The position numbers and the translations under genes were made by a program. The notes under the pieces are model-generated. The model saw only the letters and a program-made list of their open reading frames with translations, had not been told where the DNA came from and searched no databases. DNA of 64,000 nucleotides from Tsukamurella sputi (lineage in GTDB: Bacteria; Actinomycetota; Actinomycetes; Mycobacteriales; Mycobacteriaceae), in NCBI RefSeq assembly GCF_007858445.1, contig NZ_VIGV01000004.1, positions 310,001-374,000 of the forward strand, given 5' to 3'. The first letter of the stretch is position 1, and each line of letters starts with the position of its first letter. This document shows, piece after piece, positions 59,961 through 64,000 of this stretch.

Positions 59961-60779
59961 ATGACGACTCTGGGCAGGTTGGGAATCTGGCGCGGCGCCA
60001 CGCAGGTCGACGGTGCCTTCGCGGCACGAGGAGAGGAACTCGGCTACGGCACGCTGTGGCTGGGCGGTTCGCCCGGCGGTGACCTGGCTGTGGCCGATCC
60101 GCTGCTCGACGCCACGGAGCATCTCGTGGTCGCCACCGGGATCCTCAATATCTGGCAGGACGATGCGCGTTCCGCGGCAGCGGCCTTCCATCGACTCGAG
60201 GCGAAGTTCCCCGGCCGGTTCGTGCTCGGTATCGGCGCCGGCCACCGTGAAGCCACCGCCGACTACCGCACCCCGTACCAGGCTCTCGTCGACTACCTGG
60301 ACGTGCTCGCCGCGGAGGGCGTGCCGAAGGAGCAGACGGTGCTCGCGGCACTCGGGCCGAAGGTTCTGCGCCTGGCGGCCGATCGGACGGCGGGAGCGCA
60401 TCCGTACCTGACCTCGCCCGAGCACACGCGAAGTGCGCGCGAGATCCTCGGCGACGGGGTGCTGCTCGCGCCCGAGCAGAAGGTGGTCCTCGACGAGGAC
60501 GAGGCCCGCGGGCGCGAGGTGGGCCGTGCCACCGTCGACTTCTACCTCCGGCTGCGGAACTACGTCGCCAACCTGCGGCGGCTCGGTTTCGACGATGCCG
60601 ACCTCGAGCGGCCCGGCAGTGATCGTCTGGTGGACGTCCTGGCCGTGCACGGCGACGGCGACGCGATCGCGGCGGGCGTGCGAGCACACCTCGACGCGGG
60701 CGCCGATCACGTCGCGGTGCAGGCGCTCGGCGACGATCCGTGGCCCGCCCTGGAGGCCGTGGCGACGCGCCTGCGCTGA
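59961..60779 (+). CDS. LLM-class (F420-type) oxidoreductase
   Basis: 272 aa, luciferase-like TIM barrel. GEELGYGTLWLGGSPGGDLA, VVATGILNIWQDDARSAAAA, LEAKFPGRFVLGIGAGHREA, VLAALGPKVLRLAADRTAGA HPYL and VGRATVDFYLRLRNYVANL match the short actinobacterial TIGR03620-like LLM family, generally thought to use cofactor F420. Substrate unknown. It probably shares a transcript with the epoxide-hydrolase-like gene upstream; the next gene starts 62 bp after its stop. Confidence 0.88.
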   Translation: MTTLGRLGIWRGATQVDGAFAARGEELGYGTLWLGGSPGGDLAVADPLLDATEHLVVATGILNIWQDDARSAAAAFHRLEAKFPGRFVLGIGAGHREATADYRTPYQALVDYLDVLAAEGVPKEQTVLAALGPKVLRLAADRTAGAHPYLTSPEHTRSAREILGDGVLLAPEQKVVLDEDEARGREVGRATVDFYLRLRNYVANLRRLGFDDADLERPGSDRLVDVLAVHGDGDAIAAGVRAHLDAGADHVAVQALGDDPWPALEAVATRLR

Positions 60780-60841
60780 CCGCCGCGCTCCCTGTCCCCG
60801 GTCGAGCGGCGCCCGAGCGGACGGTGAGGCACGATGGTGGC

Positions 60842-61675
60842 GTGGATCTCAAAGCCGTAGCCGCTGCCAACCTCGCCGACTTCTCCCAGGAGTCCTTCAC
60901 GGACGCCGGTGTCACGCACGACGTCTACCGCAAGGGCTCCGGCCCCGCGGTGATCGTCATCGCCGAGATCCCCGGCATCACCCCGAAGGTGCTGGATTTC
61001 GCCCGGAAGGTCGTCGATGCCGGCTTCACCGCGGTGCTGCCGCACCTGTTCGGCACCCCGGGGCTCGACGCCGCCAACCCCAAGGCGATCGGCTACGCCG
61101 GAACGGCGAAGAGCATGGCGAAGCTCGCCGGCTCGCTGTGCGTGAGTCGCGAGTTCACGATTCTCGCCACGGGCAAGTCGTCGCCGGTGGTCACATGGCT
61201 GCGCGCCCTCGCGCGGCAGGAGCACGAGCGTTGCGGCGGCAAGGGCGTCGGCGCCGTGGGGATGTGCTTCACCGGCGGCTTCGCGCTCGGCATGGCCGTC
61301 GACGACGTGATGCTGGCACCCGTCCTCAGCCAGCCCTCGCTGCCCTTCCGCCCCATCCCCGGCACCGGCCGCACCATCGACATCTCCCCGCAGGACCTCG
61401 ACACCGTCAAGGTGCGGTGCGCCAAGCAGGGCCTCAAGGTCATGGGCCTGCGCTTCAAGGGCGACTTCATGGTGCCGGGCGAGCGCTTCGACTTCCTCCG
61501 CGAGCAGCTGGGCGACGGTTTCATCGCCGTCGAGATCGACGACGCCGACGCCAACCCCGGCGCCCTGACCCCGCCGCACTCCGTGCTCACCGAGCACCTC
61601 ATCGACGAGCCCGGTCAGCCCACTCGCCAGGCCCTCGACGACGTGATCCAGCTCTTCCGCGACACCCTGGTCTAG
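60842..61675 (+). CDS. dienelactone hydrolase family protein
   Basis: 277 aa from GTG 60842. Alpha/beta hydrolase with a cysteine nucleophile: VGAVGMCFTGGFALGMAVDD (C142 in G-x-C-x-G-G), as in dienelactone hydrolases. AVIVIAEIPGITPKVLDFAR contains the Glu that pairs with the Cys; a late His would be PPHSVLTEH. It may open lactones or hydrolyse esters in aromatic degradation, but no such genes surround it. The start is supported by the position after a short gap; no strong ribosome site is seen. Confidence 0.82.
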   Translation: MDLKAVAAANLADFSQESFTDAGVTHDVYRKGSGPAVIVIAEIPGITPKVLDFARKVVDAGFTAVLPHLFGTPGLDAANPKAIGYAGTAKSMAKLAGSLCVSREFTILATGKSSPVVTWLRALARQEHERCGGKGVGAVGMCFTGGFALGMAVDDVMLAPVLSQPSLPFRPIPGTGRTIDISPQDLDTVKVRCAKQGLKVMGLRFKGDFMVPGERFDFLREQLGDGFIAVEIDDADANPGALTPPHSVLTEHLIDEPGQPTRQALDDVIQLFRDTLV

Positions 61676-61803
61676 CGAGACGCGGCCTGCGGTGCGGGCC
61701 TTCGGGGCGGATATGCGCTGATCAAGCGGACCTTCACATAACGGTCAAGGCTAGTTTTACGTTCCATTACCAAGCATTTACCTTTGCTACCCTCGGCGTC
61801 ACT

Positions 61804-63006
61804 ATGGAGATCCCAGGGGACAGTGCCGGCCGCGCCGACGATGAGCTGGGCCTGGCGTTCAACCGCCTCCGGCGCCACGCCGTCGTCAGTGATTTCGTCT
61901 GGCGATACTCCGTGGCGGGATTCACGCTCTGCGTCGGGCTCTTCGGGGGCGTGATGATCTTCACGCCCGAAGGCGCAGGTGGTTCGACGGCTCGGGCCGT
62001 CGCGCTCGGCGCTCTGTGCTTGTCCGGCGTGCCGGCGGCCTTCGCCGTCAGTCGCCTCCCGATCACCTCGTTGTGGTGGAATCCGTGCCCGCGACGGAAG
62101 ATGATCAGCACGCTCTTCGTCCTGTACGCGGACATCGTGGTCACGAGCATTCTGATGCTCTACAACAGCCCGGCGGCCGGATTGGCGGGCACGGTGCTGT
62201 TCGCCACCGTCGGTGCCTACGCGGCGCACTTCCTGACCACGCGCACGCTCGCGCTGCATCTCGCCCTGTCGAGCATCGTCATCATCTGCCTGGGAGTCCG
62301 CGTGGTGCAGGTGTACGCCGCAACGCCGCTCGCGGTGAGTGCGCAGGTCGCGGTCAGCATCCTCGGCATCGGCGGTGTCGTCGTCCTCAACTACCTGTAC
62401 ACCTGGCAGATCAAGCAGCTGATCCGCGCCAGCCTCACGGCATCGTCGACGGACGCGATGACCGGGCTGCTCAATCGAACCGGCTTCCGCGACGCGGTCG
62501 ACGAGGTGATGCGATCGAGCAGGGGACGCATATCCGTCTGCATCATCGACGTCGACCGGTTCAAACTCGTCAACGACGTGTACGGGCACCTGGCCGGAGA
62601 CGCCGCCTTGAGGGCGGTGGCGACCGCGCTGCGGCGCTCCGCCTCACCGGATTCGCTGGTCGCCAGAATCGGGGGCGACGAGTTCGCGATCACGTCCTCA
62701 CTGTCCGGTCACGAACTCGAGCAGACTCTCGCCGACGCCCAACGGAGACTCCCCACGCTGGCCAACGGGGAGCGGGTGTCGATCAGTGCCGGGATCGCCT
62801 CGGCGGAGATGTCGAGCGCCGGGCCCTTACACACCTTCGATCACCGCGGACGGTTCTTCTCCGCGCTCGTCGTGCTCGCGGACGAGGCGTTGCGGAGCAG
62901 CAAGGAGGGAGGGGGAGAACGAGTCACCGTCCATCGCCCCGAGCCGACGTCCGATCCGTTGCGGACCGGACGTCGGGCGGTGCCACCGGACGCGGCTCGG
63001 GACTAG
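61804..63006 (+). CDS. membrane diguanylate cyclase (GGDEF)
   Basis: 400 aa from ATG 61804. About six N-terminal membrane helices (residues 30-220) with short loops, then a GGDEF domain: DAMTGLLNRTGFRDAVDEVM, VCIIDVDRFKLVNDVYGHLA with the metal-binding Asp, and the canonical active site SLVARIGGDEFAITSSLS. It should make c-di-GMP from GTP. No clear RxxD inhibitory site precedes the GGDEF. The C-terminal 25 residues are basic and Pro-rich. The upstream region is AT-rich, with TACCCT as a possible -10. Its TAG stop interlocks with the stop of the convergent 53-aa gene (CTAG). Confidence 0.92.
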   Translation: MEIPGDSAGRADDELGLAFNRLRRHAVVSDFVWRYSVAGFTLCVGLFGGVMIFTPEGAGGSTARAVALGALCLSGVPAAFAVSRLPITSLWWNPCPRRKMISTLFVLYADIVVTSILMLYNSPAAGLAGTVLFATVGAYAAHFLTTRTLALHLALSSIVIICLGVRVVQVYAATPLAVSAQVAVSILGIGGVVVLNYLYTWQIKQLIRASLTASSTDAMTGLLNRTGFRDAVDEVMRSSRGRISVCIIDVDRFKLVNDVYGHLAGDAALRAVATALRRSASPDSLVARIGGDEFAITSSLSGHELEQTLADAQRRLPTLANGERVSISAGIASAEMSSAGPLHTFDHRGRFFSALVVLADEALRSSKEGGGERVTVHRPEPTSDPLRTGRRAVPPDAARD

Positions 63007-63164
63007 GCGAGGCCCTCCTCCTCGGCGATGACTGCGTCGCCGTCGTCATCGAGATCCGCGCCCACGGACTCCCGGGCGTCGAGCTCGGCCTGCTTCGCCT
63101 CCGCCGCCGCCTCGGCCGGCGTCTCCGCCAGTGCCGAGAGGTCGGGATCGTTCGGTGTGCTCAT
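63003..63164 (-). CDS. 53-aa acidic small protein
   Basis: MSTPNDPDLSALAETPAEAA, AEAKQAELDARESVGADLDD, DGDAVIAEEEGLA: a short, very acidic, mostly helical protein with no membrane segment. Not recognised. Its ATG overlaps the stop of the 34-aa gene (ATGA), and its stop interlocks with that of the GGDEF gene. It is the last gene of a Clp-ATPase operon and may be a partner of that ATPase; this is inference from context. Confidence 0.6.
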   Translation of the reverse strand: MSTPNDPDLSALAETPAEAAAEAKQAELDARESVGADLDDDGDAVIAEEEGLA

Positions 63165-63265
63165 TCCAGTCGCTCCTTCTCCTCGCGCTCGAGGCGGTCG
63201 CGCTCCTCCTGCTTGCGCTTCTCCTCGTGCTCGATCTCTTCTTCCCGAGCGTTCTTGTTGCTCAT
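63161..63265 (-). CDS. 34-aa highly charged small protein
   Basis: MSNKNAREEEIEHEEKRKQE followed by ERDRLEREEKERLE: nearly every residue is Glu, Lys, Arg or Asp, forming a single charged helix. The frame overlaps the Clp gene stop (ATGA) and the start of the next small gene (ATGA), which makes chance occurrence unlikely. Too short for most gene finders. It may be an adaptor or inhibitor of the upstream Clp ATPase, but nothing in the sequence proves it. Confidence 0.55.
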   Translation of the reverse strand: MSNKNAREEEIEHEEKRKQEERDRLEREEKERLE

Positions 63266-64000
63266 GCCTTCTCCTTCTCCGGTTCCTTCGGGTCGTCCGC
63301 GGGCAGGGAGCCCTCGGACACGGAGCCGTCGGCGCGCTTCTCGACGACCGACAGGACGAGTCCCTCGTCGTCGGCGTCCACCCGTACGGTGTCGCCCTCG
63401 CGGACATCGCCACGCAGCAGCATCGACGAGAGCCGGTTATCGAGCTCCTTCTGCACGGTGCGGCGCAGGGGGCGGGCGCCGAACTGGGGCTGGAAGCCCT
63501 CGTCGGCCAGCCAGTCCTCGGCCTTCGCCGTGACGTCGAGCTCCACGTCCTGAGCGCGGAGCAGCCGCCGTGTGCCGTCGAGGATCAACTCGACGATGTT
63601 CCGCAGCTGCGCCTTGTCCAGGCGGTGGAAGATCACCGTGTCGTCGATCCGGTTGAGGAACTCGGGGCGGAAGTGCGCGTGCAGCCGGTCCTTGACCTTC
63701 GGGATCACGGACTCGAAGTCGTCGTCCGGCGCGTCGAGGATCAGGTCGGCGCCGATGTTCGACGTCAGGATCACGATGGTGTTCTTGAAATCGACGGTGC
63801 GGCCCTGGGCATCGGTCACCCGGCCGTCGTCCAGCAACTGCAGCAGCACGTTGAAGACGTCCGGGTGAGCCTTCTCGACCTCGTCGAACAGGATCACCGA
63901 GTAGGGCTGGCGCCGCACCTTGTCGGTGAGCTGGCCGGCCTCCTCGTATCCCACGTAGCCCGGAGGCGCGCCCACGAGCCGCGAGACGGTGTGCTTCTCC
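63262..64000 (-). CDS. Clp-family AAA+ ATPase, C-terminal part
   Basis: Only the C-terminal end lies in the window; the frame continues past the right edge. GAPPGYVGYEEAGQLTDKVR, RQPYSVILFDEVEKAHPDVF (Walker B), NVLLQLLDDGRVTDAQGRTV and NTIVILTSNIGA are the second AAA+ domain of class I Clp ATPases; FGARPLRRTVQKELDNRLSS is the C-terminal D2 domain. The closing stretch is charged (PADDPKEPEKEKA). The sequence is nearer to ClpC/ClpE-type unfoldases than to ClpB, but the missing N-terminus is needed to decide. Its stop overlaps the 34-aa gene start. Confidence 0.88.
   Translation of the reverse strand, partial: EKHTVSRLVGAPPGYVGYEEAGQLTDKVRRQPYSVILFDEVEKAHPDVFNVLLQLLDDGRVTDAQGRTVDFKNTIVILTSNIGADLILDAPDDDFESVIPKVKDRLHAHFRPEFLNRIDDTVIFHRLDKAQLRNIVELILDGTRRLLRAQDVELDVTAKAEDWLADEGFQPQFGARPLRRTVQKELDNRLSSMLLRGDVREGDTVRVDADDEGLVLSVVEKRADGSVSEGSLPADDPKEPEKEKA

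Overview
The window is about 64 kb of a high-GC actinobacterial chromosome, most likely from the order Mycobacteriales (Tsukamurella, Gordonia or a similar genus; the genus cannot be fixed by eye). The reasons are an RpfB resuscitation factor followed by ksgA and ispE, a Pmt protein mannosyltransferase, an ImuA'/ImuB/DnaE2 mutasome with a mycobacterial-type LexA box, an F420/LLM-type oxidoreductase, LAAC-type lipoproteins and many GTG starts preceded by TAnnnT -10 boxes. Gene order around pmt, rsmI, pabB, metG, tatD, rpfB, ksgA, ispE, then rplY and pth, follows the Mycobacterium tuberculosis Rv1002c-Rv1015c region, with kdp genes close by. No rRNA, tRNA, CRISPR array or complete insertion sequence was seen.

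Layout. 0-3.6 kb: end of a LuxR-type regulator, a membrane-anchored Ser/Thr kinase, a CGNR zinc-finger regulator and an amino-acid permease. 3.6-8.3 kb: a visibly lower-GC accessory island with a broken Bxb1-like serine integrase, a DUF2971 gene, a small DNA-binding-like gene and an 816-aa CHAT-protease gene; this is the most unusual part of the window. 8.4-20 kb: the SOS mutagenesis genes imuA', imuB and dnaE2, interleaved with a coiled-coil membrane protein, a serpin-type lipoprotein, an amidohydrolase, a MarR gene, and a flavin monooxygenase/TetR pair sharing a palindromic operator. 20.5-28.2 kb: a complete kdpFABCDE potassium operon on the minus strand, with tandem 11-bp repeats upstream that suit KdpE. 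28-43 kb: conserved housekeeping genes (pmt, rsmI, pabB, metG, tatD, rpfB-ksgA-ispE) plus small membrane proteins and two tandem lipoprotein paralogues. 43.1-48.4 kb: a secreted protein, then a copper module (two CsoR-like operators, a His-rich exported protein, a copper ATPase with a C-terminal YHS domain) and an aquaglyceroporin. 48.4-55.8 kb: an ABC-F ATPase, a 3-hydroxyisobutyryl-CoA hydrolase, and MarR- and TetR-controlled small operons. 55.9-61.7 kb: translation genes (prfC, rplY-pth) and small enzymes. 61.8-64 kb: a diguanylate cyclase, then two tiny charged proteins chained by ATGA overlaps to the end of a Clp ATPase that runs off the right edge.

How the genes work together: ImuA', ImuB and DnaE2 form the damage-inducible translesion mutasome; KdpD/KdpE sense potassium limitation and drive the KdpFABC pump; the copper genes form an export and sequestration response; rpfB-ksgA-ispE couples cell-wall remodelling with ribosome maturation and isoprenoid synthesis. 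The CHAT island resembles bacterial defence cargo, but its function is inferred only from domain content and context.
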